This document shows positions 31,374 through 41,545 of a DNA stretch of 64,000 nt, one piece after another. Within the stretch, counting starts at the first letter, position 1. Every line of letters starts with the position of its first letter. The translations under genes were made by a program, and so were the position numbers. The notes under the pieces are model-generated. The model was not told the DNA's origin. It saw nothing but the letters and a program-made list of their open reading frames with translations, and searched no databases. The DNA is from Triatoma infestans (Eukaryota; Arthropoda; Insecta; Hemiptera; Reduviidae), in assembly GCA_011037195.1 (NCBI GenBank), contig JAAEAF010001577.1, positions 101,996-165,995 of the forward strand, written 5' to 3'.

Positions 31374-31559
31374 TTATACAACTTGTTTTAGGGAATACCG
31401 TAGTTTCTCGATATTATCATAAATTTCCCCACCCCAAAATTGGGCCCCATAGCAGAGCTTCCATCTGCTCAACAAGTTAAAAACACGCATTTTGGCTGAA
31501 AACGAAATATTATTATTTTCTATTATACGAATAGGTGACCAGACAGCATTTAAACTCAT
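31374..31559 (-). pseudogene. LINE reverse transcriptase thumb remnant
   Basis: A 61-residue frame with FSAKMRVFNLLSRWKLCYGA and QFWGGEIYDNIEKLRYSLK, the thumb-type block (LLYGAExWG...IEKLQ) that follows the catalytic domain in many LINE RTs. It is cut off upstream at the target duplication (31618). Confidence 0.7.
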
Positions 31560-31618
31560 TTTGGCTTGTGAAACTTTTTCGGCGAAATGCTTAGCCAGTG
31601 ATAAGGCTGGAGGGGAAA

Positions 31619-32090
31619 TCCTACTAACTTTCCTCTAAAGTACCATTTCCAACAATATATGGGCTCTACCACTTAAATAATAACAATTTATATTAGAAAC
31701 ATAGCTAATGAATTCCAAATTTTGGGTGAAAATGAATTATCCAGAAGCATGACTTTACAGAATGGGTTTTCTTTTCTTTTCTTTTTGAAATTTTGTTTGG
31801 CAACAACTTAAACAATGTCTTTTATACTTGAAGCTCTAACAGCACGCATTTTTCCGGAAAAAAATTGAATTTTGGATCCTTTTGCGAAATTTTATTGCAT
31901 GTTCTATTATGTGATTCGTTCAAAGTTATTGGCGCTCTCTTCTGGATTACAGTGTATCTGCCTGGGTAGGTACTTGTTCCCTCACACTCCATATAACCAG
32001 CTCTATATTTATTTCAGTAAAGAGTATGTCTAATTGCATTAATGTCAATAAGAGTAGGTAGTGTGAGTGTTTCACACTGGATTGTTCTTT
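31619..32090 (-). repeat. Family R repeat, orientation B, second part
   Basis: It continues the copy from 29779: TTTCCTCTAAAGTACCATTTC, AATATATGGGCTCTACCACTT, 'ATTCCAAATTTTGGGTG', and the outer motif TAAGAGTAGGTAGTGTGAG followed by TGTTTCACACTGG near 32050-32085. Confidence 0.75.
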
Positions 32091-33094
32091 TTTTGATATG
32101 TTTTGTTCACCCACGAATAGGGAATACATTCTGTGCGAATCAAAATTTCGTGACAGCAAATTATTCTTTAAATCTTTATCTCATATTAAAAGTATTGAAC
32201 TATTAATTCTTTGGAATATCTTATTGTTTAATGGTTATGTTTTGAAAGTGTTTGTTGTTATTTATTTATTTTTTTTAAATAAACAAACTGATTGCTTAAG
32301 AATAAATATTTAAATATTTTTTATTAAGTAGGTATTCTATACATACATAAGCCTTCTAAATATTATCTGAGAATAAAATGTATAAACCTTCCGGCAGTAT
32401 TTACAAATTATATTTTTTCTATGATCATTTGCTAATTTTTTTTTCTTTTTGACGTATTATAACAATAAATTAATAGTTTTCCATATTATAATATAGGCTG
32501 GTATAACTATAAACAAACTGACGCACATATACGTGTATGTATTTGTACATATTTGTGGTAGGTATTGTAATTTATGACATACATTTAAACAGGATACACA
32601 CACACACACACACACACACACCACATACTTATATATCTACTATAGATTCTATATATATATTTACACCTAGTGGTTTATTTCGCATATAATATTTCATTGA
32701 ATGCAAAAAAATAAAAAATAAAAACGCAAAGAGAGAAAATGAAATGAAATCTCTTTTATGTATTATAATGTTAAGCCGTTTAACTTATTCACCTGTTTTA
32801 AATGTTAACAGTTGGATAATAAGTTGTGCTCTGAACTTAAGTCCTTGTAAATTACTAATACTATGGTTTACATTTATATATATAAAATACATATATGGAC
32901 TCTCTAGTATATATGGTACAAATATATGTTTACTTTGAAATCCTTTGATCCTTTTACATATGGTATTGTTATATTCTGTTTACTAATTATCCTCTCAGTA
33001 CACTCTTTATGGTCAACTATTTTATATTAAAATATCTTACTAGTGTAAATATAAATTTACTAATATAATATTAATTAATTTTTGAATTTTATAT
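32091..33094. other. Unassigned AT-rich sequence with (CA)n at 32598-32622
   Basis: It contains a CA microsatellite and long A/T stretches. Frames at 32098-32313 and 32744-32938 are low-complexity hydrophobic and not convincing. Confidence 0.35.
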
Positions 33095-33439
33095 TTTGTT
33101 TAGTACGAAGTTTCGAAATAATCGCAGAAAGCTGAAATTTAATAATCCCATTTTTAGATATTACAATTGCATTTGATACCGCAGGTTTCACCAACAAATC
33201 CGTCAGTAGGGGGACTTGCGACTGTAAGTGAATGTTTACCATGATTTCCACAAACAATGCTACCAAAGATTTTCTCGAAACTTCCTATATTATTTGTGTT
33301 ATAAAATATATATCAACTTTATTTAAAAACATTTTGCGAAGAGAATAATGGATTTTTTGAGTAGTTCTGATCGACTAGTAGCGTTAGGCTTTCCTCTAAA
33401 ATACAATGTATGGTTTTAGGGCGTTTAAGGTATTTTAGG
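33095..33439 (-). repeat. Family R, decayed, orientation B
   Basis: It holds decayed versions of the phrases CGCAGAAAGCTGAAATTTAA, ATTGCATTTGATACC and 'AGGCTTTCCTCTAAAATAC'. The SINE follows directly. Confidence 0.55.
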
Positions 33440-33650
33440 AACATTTTTCTTTTAAGGGGATATGCATTGCGGCCTGAAAGATCCTTCTCAGTGCACTGCC
33501 AGCTTCCGAACTGTGTTCTCTAGCTACAGGCAAAAACATAGCCCAACACCAAACAGTGAGCTGTAAAGGCACCTAAGAAGAAAAAAATCTAAGGGGAGCA
33601 TGCTAGATTCGAACCCGGGTACCTCCGGATTGAGCTAATCCATTCCCTAC
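33440..33650 (-). mobile_element. SINE family 1, copy b
   Basis: The body phrases CTTCTCAGTGCACTGCC, AACAGTGAGCTGTAAAGG, 'AAGAAAAAAATCTAAGG' and the B-box complement ATTCGAACCCGGG are present, and the head runs into TGAGCTAATCC. Strongly diverged. Confidence 0.75.
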
Positions 33651-33999
33651 AGTAGGATCATTGCTAGAATACCAAAAATGAAAAACATTGGTTAACTGGT
33701 AGTGGATCTTTACAGTTGGTTTTTAATTTCCAGCAATTGTTCTGTTTATTATGTGTGGGTTTGTTGGTGCGTGTGGATGAGTGTGTGTGTGTGTTTTCAG
33801 AACTTCTTGAAAACAAAATTAGAGAAAGTAAAACTCATCTACATATTATTGCATATTGAAATGTCCTTACAAAATATATTTTGTATTAATTTTACGTATA
33901 TATTTTATATTAAATAAATGTTATTTTTTTTCATTAATTAATTTGGAGAAAAATAATTGGAGTACTCTAAAGTACCATTTCAGTATATTACAATGAATA
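33651..33999. other. Unassigned sequence with short TG run
   Basis: GTGTGTGTGTGTG at about 33781-33794. Part of this may be family R (GGTTAACTGGTAGTGG). AT-rich otherwise. Confidence 0.3.
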
Positions 34000-34530
34000 C
34001 TGGCAAGAATTTAGCAAGAATTAAATTTATTTTCGACATAACAGAATAATAGAATATCTCAAAAAAGAAAAAGTCTCAGGAAGGTCAAACTTGGTATTCC
34101 GTTCAGATAGTACCATCGCATCGGTCACGAAGATTCGTGCAAAATTCATCATCAACCGGGAGTACACCTTTATTGCATGTTGTTTTTCTTCAATTTTTTG
34201 TGATTTTCTTGAAAACGGGTCAAACGATTTACAATAGAATACGATAGATAGTATATATACTTCGTATACTATCTACACACATAATAATTATCTTTTAGTT
34301 TTATTTGAAAGATTTTTCTGAAAAAAATTAATTCTGTCAGTCAGTTTAAATTTAAATTTGTCATGGAGCGATCCACATTAGTCCGCAAAGTAAGTAAAAT
34401 ACCCACCACCATTTTTACCAGCCCAGGAAAAATTGTAACGTTGCAATTTTAAAGAAAATTTCTTGATTAAATTGTATTAATTAGGGTGAGAGAAAGTCGT
34501 GTGAGTGTTTCACTCTAGATATTTATTTTT
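34000..34530 (-). repeat. Family R repeat, orientation B, distal part with outer end
   Basis: It includes TATCTCAAAAAAGAAAAAG, AACTTGGTATTCCGTTCAG, 'ACCATCGCATCGG', 'CGATCCACATTAG', 'AACGTTGCAATTTTAAAG' and the outer motif GAGAGAAAGTCGTGTGAGTG ending near TCTAGAT (34520). Confidence 0.8.
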
Positions 34531-35340
34531 CAGCTTACAGTGTTTCTCTGTTACGACTATAGACACGTTTCTTTAAATATAGATATATAGATCCGTTACT
34601 TTCGTTTGTAATTTTGCTTTTTCCAACAAAATCGATATTCGGATTCTGAAAGAGCTGGGGAAAGTCCTCGTTTCACATAACAACTGCTGTTTTATTATAG
34701 TTTAGGTTTTCCCACCTTCACTGAAGTCACTAAAAACATTTATTTTCGAGAATTTTTCCATGTTTGAAGAAAGTTCGTCCAATATTTGGTATGCAATTCA
34801 GAACAGGTGTTCTCTTCGAGTTGATATTGAAATAAAATTGTTTTCTAAATCAAATAATTAGGATTGAAATTAGGGCAGTATTTATTGATGACGTCTTTTG
34901 GAAATTATTCTATTATAAAGCAAATATCTATTATAAAGTAAGGTTATTTTTTGTTTTTAAATAAAACTTTAATTATTAGAGAAATAGTATGGCATTTATT
35001 TTCAGAAACTTAATAGCACACATATATAATGCAATCCAAATAAATTGGCCTTAAAGTTATAGAACATTGATCGTGTTAAGTAATATAATGATTAAATATT
35101 AATCGTTTTAATAATTTTATATTTATATGGTTTGGTAGAATTATTTTTTTGTGTGTAAATAATCAAGGAGAATTGCAATATATAATTTGCTAGTTGGTAA
35201 TAGTGCACAGACATTACTTGAATGGCCTGCATTTTTTAAAGTTTCCCATTTATGGAGCGTTTTGTAAAAGTATTAAATATTAAATATCTACATAAATAGA
35301 CAATTAATGTTTTGTCTGATTATCTTTTCTAGAATGGTTA
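34531..35340. other. Unassigned AT-rich sequence
   Basis: No frame, RNA or repeat recognised. A minor 'TCTATTATAAAGCAAATA' / 'TATCTATTATAAAGTAAGG' duplication lies at 34910-34945. Confidence 0.35.
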
Positions 35341-35361
35341 ATATAATGTTTTGTTTTTATC

Positions 35362-35721
35362 CTAACCCTCAGCCACTCTTTTACTAGCGCTATGTTCCAA
35401 CAAGCAAAGACGATCATTAATGAATGTAATCTTTGCAGGAACAGGGCTTACAATAAAACTTATTTTCCAGTCCTGAATATCGGAAGAGATGACAACACTA
35501 ACGTGGCGTAATCCTGGTAGCTCGTCTTTACTTTCCAAATCGCCCCGTGCATTCTTTCCGATGGATCCACGAATTTCGCACCAGAAGATTCTTTTACTGA
35601 TCTCCCTGGAAGTATCCTTACATTCCCACTGAAAATTGTAACAATCTCGAACTAGATCAGAGCGGAAGAGAGAGATAGGGTGAGGGAGAGAGATCTGTAA
35701 CGGAAGAGAGAGAGAACACAA
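35362..35721 (-). CDS. Unrecognised open frame, possible exon or transposon fragment
   Basis: A 119-codon open frame with base composition much less AT-rich than its surroundings. Read from the first in-frame TTG it has no ATG, so if it is real it must be an exon or part of a longer frame. The sequence (DCYNFQWECKDTSREISKR, then IFWCEIRGSIGKNA) is not low-complexity and has conserved-looking Cys and Trp, but I do not recognise a family. It lies directly downstream of a TATA/initiator pair (35726-35760). A donor-like GTAAGG occurs inside at about 35614-35619. It could be a coding exon of a host gene or of an uncharacterised mobile element. Confidence 0.3.
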   Translation of the reverse strand: MCSLSLPLQISLPHPISLFRSDLVRDCYNFQWECKDTSREISKRIFWCEIRGSIGKNARGDLESKDELPGLRHVSVVISSDIQDWKISFIVSPVPAKITFINDRLCLLEHSASKRVAEG

Positions 35722-35845
35722 GCCCGACTGAGAGAAAACAAATTCTCACTGGCTTATATACAGGTTCTCCCACTTTAGCCTGCTTAAGTCAGAGAGTACC
35801 AGAGAGAGTCTGTTTTCTTTCGGTCGGGCTTGTGTTCTCTCTCGG
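35705..35845. repeat. Inverted repeat with 33-bp arms
   Basis: The arms at 35709-35741 and about 35810-35842 contain GAGAACACAAGCCCGAC and its complement. They match at about 31 of 33 positions and enclose about 70 bp. Transcripts could fold into a hairpin. Confidence 0.85.
35726..35760 (-). promoter_or_regulatory. Candidate RNA polymerase II core promoter (TATA + initiator)
   Basis: On the minus strand TATATAAG (35753-35760) lies 31 bases before the A of TCAGTC (35726-35731), which fits the arthropod initiator consensus. This is the textbook spacing. Downstream is the 119-codon open frame. No expression evidence is available. Confidence 0.45.
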
Positions 35846-35946
35846 ATGCATTGCCTTTTCATCTTCTTCGCAATTCCTCGCCCTCTCTTGTTTCCCAAGC
35901 TATTCCCTCTGTTGGTTGGCTGACTGGAGGGCTCCATTATCTTCAA
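35746..35946 (-). other. Short open frame upstream of the candidate promoter
   Basis: A 66-codon frame (MEPSSQPTNRGNSLGNKRGRG in part; basic, no motif). It overlaps the TATA region and may be fortuitous. It is listed because the whole 35340-35950 block stands out by composition. Confidence 0.15.
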
Positions 35947-35999
35947 GTAGTGGGAATACTTTAGTTTTATTTGTTACCTTTTTGTTTTGGACATTCTGC

Positions 36000-36172
36000 A
36001 ATATCTAGACATTACATTTCAAATATTATTTGGATTCGTTCAATGTTATTGACGCTGTCTTCTGGACCGTCGTATGTAATAACTTCAAGCGCTATTTGTC
36101 TTGGTTAGGATTTACATGTACTCCCACCATATTCGGGGAACTGAGAAAAAATTTTAAGCTTAAAGAGTAGTT
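36000..36172 (-). repeat. Family R repeat, orientation B, part before SINE
   Basis: GATTCGTTCAATGTTATTG, CGCTGTCTTCTGGACCG and related phrases also occur at 31915-31950. The copy resumes at 36420 and closes with GCAGCAAGAGAAAGTCATG. Confidence 0.65.
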
Positions 36173-36419
36173 TTTTTTGTTTTTTTTTAATTTAAGGCTC
36201 GTCAAATCTATGGTCATTGGCGCCCGGACGCTTCTCAGTGCACTGCCGGCCTCCGGCCCAGTGTTCTCTCGTTACAGACAACACTGTCCATCACCGGACA
36301 GTGAGCTGTAGGGGCTCCTAGGAAGAAAAAATCTAAGGGTAGCACAGCTGGACTCGAACCCGGGTCCTGCGCGTGGGAGTCCAGTGCGCTAACCACTTAG
36401 CTATTCCCTTCCCTAAAAC
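36173..36419 (-). mobile_element. SINE family 1, copy c (full-length)
   Basis: Flanked by AGTAGTT at 36166-36172 and 36420-36426, a likely target duplication. On the minus strand it has a tRNA-like head (TAGCTAAGTGGTTAGCGC, then GACCCGGGTTCGAGTCC), the body hairpin GGACAGTGTT/AACACTGTCC type, GGGCGCCAATGACC and a T/A-rich tail. No protein is encoded. It would be mobilised by a LINE. Confidence 0.9.
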
Positions 36420-36500
36420 AGTAGTTATCAGTTCCTTAGTGCAGCAAGAGAAAGTCATGCGAGTGCTATACACCAGATTTTGTTTTCTTCATATCTACTC
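36420..36500 (-). repeat. Family R outer end, orientation B
   Basis: AGCAAGAGAAAGTCATGCG, AGTGCTATACACCAGATTTT: the outer motif closing the copy interrupted by the SINE. Confidence 0.65.
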
Positions 36501-36599
36501 GATCTATAATAGCCTACTCATTTTATGGCCGCCTTGCAGTTTAATGAGTGAGAAACGTGACAGTTACTTTAGTCACTTAGAATATCGTGTAATTGTTTG

Positions 36600-37175
36600 A
36601 TTGACTCTAGCCTGTAAAATCGCACTTCCGGTTAACCGCTTTGTTTCAAATTTAGAATTCTATCAATACTTCTAATGTGTATTAGTGTTATATAGGTGGC
36701 AAAACCATATATTGTACTGAAGTGGTACTTTAGAGGAAAGTATAACGCTACTATTTCCCCTGGAACCCTCCCAAAAATCAGTTCTTCCCAGGTAAATGTT
36801 TCAATTAAAAGTGATAGGTATTTATATGTGTAAATAGTATGCGATGTTTAAAAAGAAATTGGAACCTTTTTCGAGGAAATTACGAAAATTAAAAAAAGAA
36901 GAAAAAATTAGTAAATTTGCACATTCGGTTGGTAGATTTTGCCCCAAAATCATTGCGTTTAATGCGGTTGTAGAACCTAAACGGAATACCAAGTTTATGC
37001 CACCTGCGACTTTTCGTTTTTGAGATATTCTGTGAAAACATGCATACACAGATCATTCGCTAAAAATATTGTTTTCGTATTCAGGCGACCCAAAAACATG
37101 TATTTCCGGTGTAAACAGAATTACCTAAATTTATCAAGATCGCTGTATTTCCTTTGGACTAGGAATAAGAAGAGA
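36600..37175 (+). repeat. Family R repeat, orientation A
   Basis: From GTAAAATCGCACTTCCGG through 'TTAGTGTTATATAGGTGG', 'GAAGTGGTACTTTAGAGG', 'GAACCTAAACGGAATACC' and 'GTATTTCCGGTG' to the end GGACTAGGAATAAG, AGAGAAAGT. Confidence 0.8.
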
Positions 37176-38134
37176 AAGTAAAAAAAGCTGTTTAAATAAA
37201 TAAGTTGAAATTAAAATAATAATTATTTATCTTAATCTGTAATGATTTTCTCCCACTTTCTTTCTCCCACTATAGAATATATGTCTGTCTATCTGTCTGT
37301 GCGCATTAGAAAGAGTGGGGATAGAGTGATACAGCTCACAGCTTCTTAGTCAGAGATAAGAGTTGAGTACTACCTGAGGGTCCACCAGGTCACTTACCTG
37401 TGACTATAGAGTACATTGACCTCTTCAACTACTTTCACTATTTTTTAACTGCAACAGCTGTTCGTGCACTCCTTTGTATTATATGTGCGTATGTTTTAGT
37501 GTGTTTGTGCGTATGTCTGTATATATTATTTGTAATCTTTTTTTTTTTTTTATAATCCTTTAGAAATTAGAGCTCACCGCTATTATGCGGTACTTTAAAC
37601 TCTCTCTTAATTTTTTGTATTTTATTTCTTATTTTTATTTAATAAAGTTCTGTTAATTCTTTATTACATTTATTTAAAAGAAGAAAGTTAAGTTTTTTTC
37701 CATTACTTCATTTAAAAGTTCATTAATTAAATTACATTTAATAACGTTTTATGATTTAAATATGCTTTCAGGGTATAGCAATTTTTAGATCAATACTTTC
37801 TCGTACATTAGGGAAAGTTAAAGACATGAGAACTAATTGACAAAGGTTAAAAACTAACCTAATAAAAAATGGCCGTTAATCTATTATTTCTGCCTTAGCG
37901 GGAGTATTGCAATCGTGACAATTTTTTTTTTTTTTTAGAATCTCAGTTTTCCCTTGTAATTTATTACTGTATATCAGTTATTGAGGATTCCTTCTATCCG
38001 AAAAATTACGTTGTTTGTAGAAACTGTTCACTGGCTTGAACACAAAAATGAAATGTCAAGAGCTTTGGTAGCGGTTATTGAGGCCTGGAAGTTCATGTTC
38101 AGATTATGTTGTTTGGATCAATTAAATGGTAACA
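37176..38134. other. Unassigned sequence with a family R terminus at 37893-37975
   Basis: GCGGGAGTATTGCAATCGTG (37898) is the family's inverted right terminus, followed by a T run. A CT/GT-rich stretch lies at 37255-37300. The open frame 37981-38313 runs into the palindromic element and is not a gene. Confidence 0.35.
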
Positions 38135-38415
38135 TAGTTGTTATGGTTGGTTCCGCAGAGCTGGAAAGCATCAGAGATATTTTCTGTGATAGCCTGCTTC
38201 TTTTTGGGTCACCGACCGGTTTCGGGCGTTCTCCCATCATCAGAATGCTTTTTGTCAAACTGTGTGATAACATAGACTTGAACAGTGTAAATTTAGTTGG
38301 TACACTTAACTAATCAACTAAATGTGCACACACACACACAACAAGTGTATCAACTAAATTTGCTCCGTGCAAGTCCACTATTTGACTTGGAAATATCTCT
38401 GATAAATAGTAATAT
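38135..38415. mobile_element. Palindromic element F2, with hammerhead-like motif
   Basis: The left part GGTTGGTTCCGCAGAGCTGG and GAAAGCATCAGAGAT matches F1. The arm AGAGATATTTTCTGTGATAG has its inverse near 38388-38412 (AAATATCTCTGA). The second arm is shortened. A CA run (38326-38339) lies in the loop. The minus strand at 38210-38247 holds the best hammerhead-like core of the window. Non-coding. Confidence 0.8.
38210..38247 (-). ncRNA. Hammerhead-ribozyme-like motif (type I layout, one extra base)
   Basis: Minus strand, in order: helix I strand CATT, box CTGATGA, an extra T, helix II GGG-AGAACG-CCC, box GAAA, self-complementary helix III ACCGGT (sharing the last A of GAAA), cleavage-type triplet GTC, then helix I strand GGTG. 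CATT/GGTG pairs through two Watson-Crick and two G-U pairs. The extra base between CUGAUGA and helix II departs from the consensus. Such a base is known in one viroid hammerhead. Without a loop in helix III it would most likely act as a dimer. Activity is untested. Confidence 0.4.
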
Positions 38416-38499
38416 ATATATTGGAAATATATTACATATAAAGGATTGAGGAATTGAGCCATACTTTTAGAGATTATATATCACGTGATATATGGCTGC

Positions 38500-38930
38500 A
38501 TATAATATATATATATACACATACTGGCGGATCTTCTGAGTGAGTACAGTTGTGGTTTGATACTTTTGCGAGCAGTTCTTCGAGGGATATCTATCATTTG
38601 GCAAACAAACGAGCTTCCATCTTCGATGCAGAATTATGTGCTATCTACGAAGCTGCACTCAGGTTCGTTGACATGTACTTGGATAAACAAAACGCAAAGT
38701 TCCTCGTAAACTACCCGGCAGAGTAACGGCCCTCATCTTCACATGGACTCAGTATTATTTGAGAATGTTAGCTACGGTAGGAATAAGATCAGTGTGGCAA
38801 CAAGATTTCAGTGCTTGGAACAAAATTGGGTTGAGTTAGCTGGCGATCTGGGAAAAGCGAGGATACATCCATACGACAATTCATACCTATGTCAGGGCGC
38901 CAATCCTTCGATTTTTTGTTTAAATTTCAA
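38500..38930 (+). pseudogene. LINE RNase H remnant (R1/I group)
   Basis: The plus strand reads, with several stops, LANKRASIFDAELCAIYEA then ALRFVDMYLDKQNAKFL, the AEL-x-AI and DS-type core of LINE-encoded RNase H. After a break follow WQQDFSAWNKIG and a decayed tail to about 38930. Such domains remove RNA from the cDNA hybrid. The flanks are unclear and no target duplication was found. Confidence 0.55.
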
Positions 38931-40009
38931 TTTAGTATCCTCTCTGTTATTAAATGAAGTAAAGAATTGTAAGTTTCCAGCTATCCTTCATGGACTTTTC
39001 CCGGTTGAAAAATGAAACTGCCCCTTTACTAGTTAGACGTATACGTATATAATATAAAGAAAACTTCCTAGTAAACATTCGCTTTGCCCGCTGGCCGATC
39101 ATTTACGTATTTATTATATAAATTTCCTTTTATGGCCTTCTATTTAATTTGCTTTCAACAAGTTAGGTTCTTTTACATCGCAATACCTTTTGTAGAAATA
39201 CACTTTATGAAAGTAAAAACTGATATTTTTTTTATTTCATTTTATTAAAATAAATTACATACAAATAAAAAAAAATAATAAAACAAAAACCTACGCAAAA
39301 ACTAATAAAAATAAATCTTATTACGAAATATAAAAATTTATATGATCTTATGAAATTTATATTGGCCATAAAATAAAATTTATTCAAATGAACTTTGAAC
39401 TTGTATAAATTGATTTTTTTTTTTTAACACAAAACTTTGTCAAATTTTGTTTATATTAATTAATTTTTTAATTAAATAAAAATAATAATAATATTTATGG
39501 ACTTCCGTTTTAATTTTGGTGTTTTTTGTTTTTTTATGATGAAAATTGTTAGAAATGAAATCCTGCTTATTTAGGAAAGCACGAAGGCTTTTGTTCTAAA
39601 TTAAAATCAGGGCTTATTGCATTTTATTTTAACTTACATTTGGTATTTCTCATCATGAGGGCAAACTAATATGTCTTTGCCTCCCGCCAGGTCTCTTCCC
39701 TATAGTCATTACTTCTTTATCTATAGTTCGTTTCTGTGAGACCCTGTAGGTGTTAAGCTCATACAGGACCAAAATAAAAAAAATCTCTCGCATTTCTTTT
39801 CTCTCTTTTCAGTTTTTCTTACGATTTTGTAAAAGCCATGAATGACGCAAGTGGAGAACTACGCTCACAAGTGGGAAAAAAGAGAGTGAGAAAATGTCCT
39901 TTCCAATAAAGTTAGTGACATTCAGCTAAAACTTTATGCTCTAAAATCTAGCAACCATAAAGGCCCACCTTTTATTTCAGCGTTCTGAAAATGTGGAACG
40001 ATCTCAGTA
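38931..40009. other. Unassigned very AT-rich sequence
   Basis: Extremely AT-rich between 39200 and 39600. No gene, RNA or known repeat. Confidence 0.4.
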
Positions 40010-40384
40010 CTTCCGTTTTTACAATAGTGAGATAAAGTAATAAAGAAAATCCGGTGTAAAATACGCCTTCGACTTGCTCTTACAATTGTAAATTAATACA
40101 ATCATAATTTTTGGTCCAAAATTCTGGAAATATAAAGTTAACGTAACAAATATGTATAATAGTTTTAATAGGGGTACCTGTTTGTTCTCTGCTCACAGGA
40201 AGATACAATATGATTACTATTGTAATCCAGAAGGCAGTGGGGAATAACACTGAAAAATCTATTGACACAGATTCCTCAAAAGCCCATTAAAAATCAGGTC
40301 TTTTATTCCCGGAAAAGTGTTATAAACAAACGGGATAGGCTTGTAACTGTGCTGTTCTGAAGATTAATGAAAAACCTAAGATTG
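40010..40384 (+). repeat. Family R left end, orientation A, decayed
   Basis: AAAATCCGGTGTAAAATACG, then TTCGACTTGCTCTTACAATTG (left terminus), then 'ATTCTGGAAATATAAAG' and AATCCAGAAGGCAG, as in other distal parts. Confidence 0.5.
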
Positions 40385-40760
40385 TTACGGTGGGGGTCCG
40401 CAGAGTTGGCAAAGATGAGAGATATATTCCCGTGCTAGCCTGCTTCCATTTTGTGGCCATCGATCGTTTTCGGGCGTACGCATATAATCAGGATGTCTTG
40501 ATAAACAGTGTGATAATACAGAGTTACAAAGGGTGAAGTGTAAGGTAAATTTTAATTAGCCCTCCACAAAGAGATTTAAACAAAAAATCAGTACAGTTGG
40601 TGTTTCAAGTTTAAATTTTAGATAGATTTTTTTCTGTGTAAATCGGTGATGTGCTGTTTATCAATACAGCATAAGGGTGATGAACGAATGCCCGAAAAAG
40701 GTCGATGACTCCAAAGTAAACCAGGCTTTCATAGAAAAATATCTCTGATGAATTTCTTTA
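40385..40760. mobile_element. Palindromic element F3, decayed
   Basis: GGTCCGCAGAGTTGGCAAAG, GAGAGATATATTCCCGTG and GCCTGCTTCCATTTTGTGG match the F1/F2 left arm. The right arm shows GCCCGAAAAAGGTCGATG and AAAAATATCTCTGATG. Hammerhead-like remnants lie at 40458-40495 (minus: CATC...GATG, box damaged to CTGATTA) and about 40672-40708 (plus). Confidence 0.75.
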
Positions 40761-41261
40761 AATTTGGGATTACAGCTATGCTTCGAAGATTGTATTAACA
40801 CTATATAACTGTTAGAATGATACAGTGAACTGAAGTACTACTTTAGACGAAAGCTTAACGCAACTTTCCCCCACTACCCCCCAAAAAAGTAATCTTTCCC
40901 GGGAAGATATTTCAAATCATAGTGATAGGTACTAATGTATGTACATAGTAAGTTCGGGAAGTTTAAAGAAAATCATTTGGTGCCGATTTCGAGAAAAAAT
41001 TGAAAAAAACCATTCAATAAAGCCGAACTTAAGGCTGATGGATTTTGCCCGAAACCTTGGGGTCAGATGCGGTAATGGTAGTGCCTAAACGGAATACCAA
41101 GTGTGAGCTTTCTGCAACTTTTTGTTTTTAAGTTATACACACGCACACATACACCAAGAATTTTCACTAAAAATATTTTTTTGTTCTTCGGGGACTTCAA
41201 AGCTTTTATTTCCGGTGAAAACTCGATTTCAAAAAAATCGCAAGAGTAAGATAACAAAAGA
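40761..41261 (+). repeat. Family R repeat, orientation A
   Basis: Contains TTAAATTTGGGATTACAGC, 'GTACTACTTTAGACG', 'CCCCAAAAAAGTAATC', 'ACGGAATACCAAG', 'TTTATTTCCGGTG' and ends at AATCGCAAGAGTAAG, without the final palindrome. Confidence 0.75.
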
Positions 41262-41545
41262 AGTAAAAAAAGTGGTACTTCCGGTTGAGGAGTTTTGACA
41301 GGTAACGTACTGTCAGTTCCCATGGTGATACCCAAGCGGATTATCAAGTTTGAACTTTCTCTGACTTTTCGTTTTGAGCTATATTGTTCACATACATACA
41401 CACACACACACACACAGACCATTTGCGAAAAACCACTTTTTTGGACTCAGGGAACCTCAAAACGGATATTTCTGGTGAAAACTCGATATCGAAAATTTGA
41501 CACGATTACAATACTTCGAAAATATTACAATACGAAAGTAAAAAA
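41262..41545 (+). repeat. Second family R right half in tandem, orientation A
   Basis: It restarts at AGTGGTACTTCCGGTTGAGG with AACGTACTGTCAG, TACCCAAGCGGATTATC, the CA run (41393-41417), 'AAACCACTTTTTTGG', 'AAACTCGATATCG' and a worn terminus near 41540. Confidence 0.8.

Larger units (their letters stand above)
29780..31618 (-). mobile_element. 5'-truncated LINE inserted in family R, with 8-bp target duplication
   Basis: TCCTACTA flanks the insert. The minus strand carries an RT C-terminal part (31559-31374), a further conserved-looking frame (31151-30903), a tandem-repeat region (30619-29962) in what should be the 3' UTR, and a 3' end reading ATAAATAAAGAGACATTCT with (ATTCT)n. The same ATTCT tail type ends the LINE at 20272, so the two may share a lineage. 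Confidence 0.8.

Noticed and set aside
36440..36490. Helitron 3' end (hairpin plus CTRR)
   Set aside because: The outer motif of family R has a GTGTGA/TCACAC hairpin, but it is followed by CAGATTTT in most copies, not CTRR, and no TC start or AT target is seen. Only the copy at 34500 has CTAG by chance.
37981..38313. 110-residue gene candidate
   Set aside because: Its second half is the palindromic element F2 and the first half has no support.
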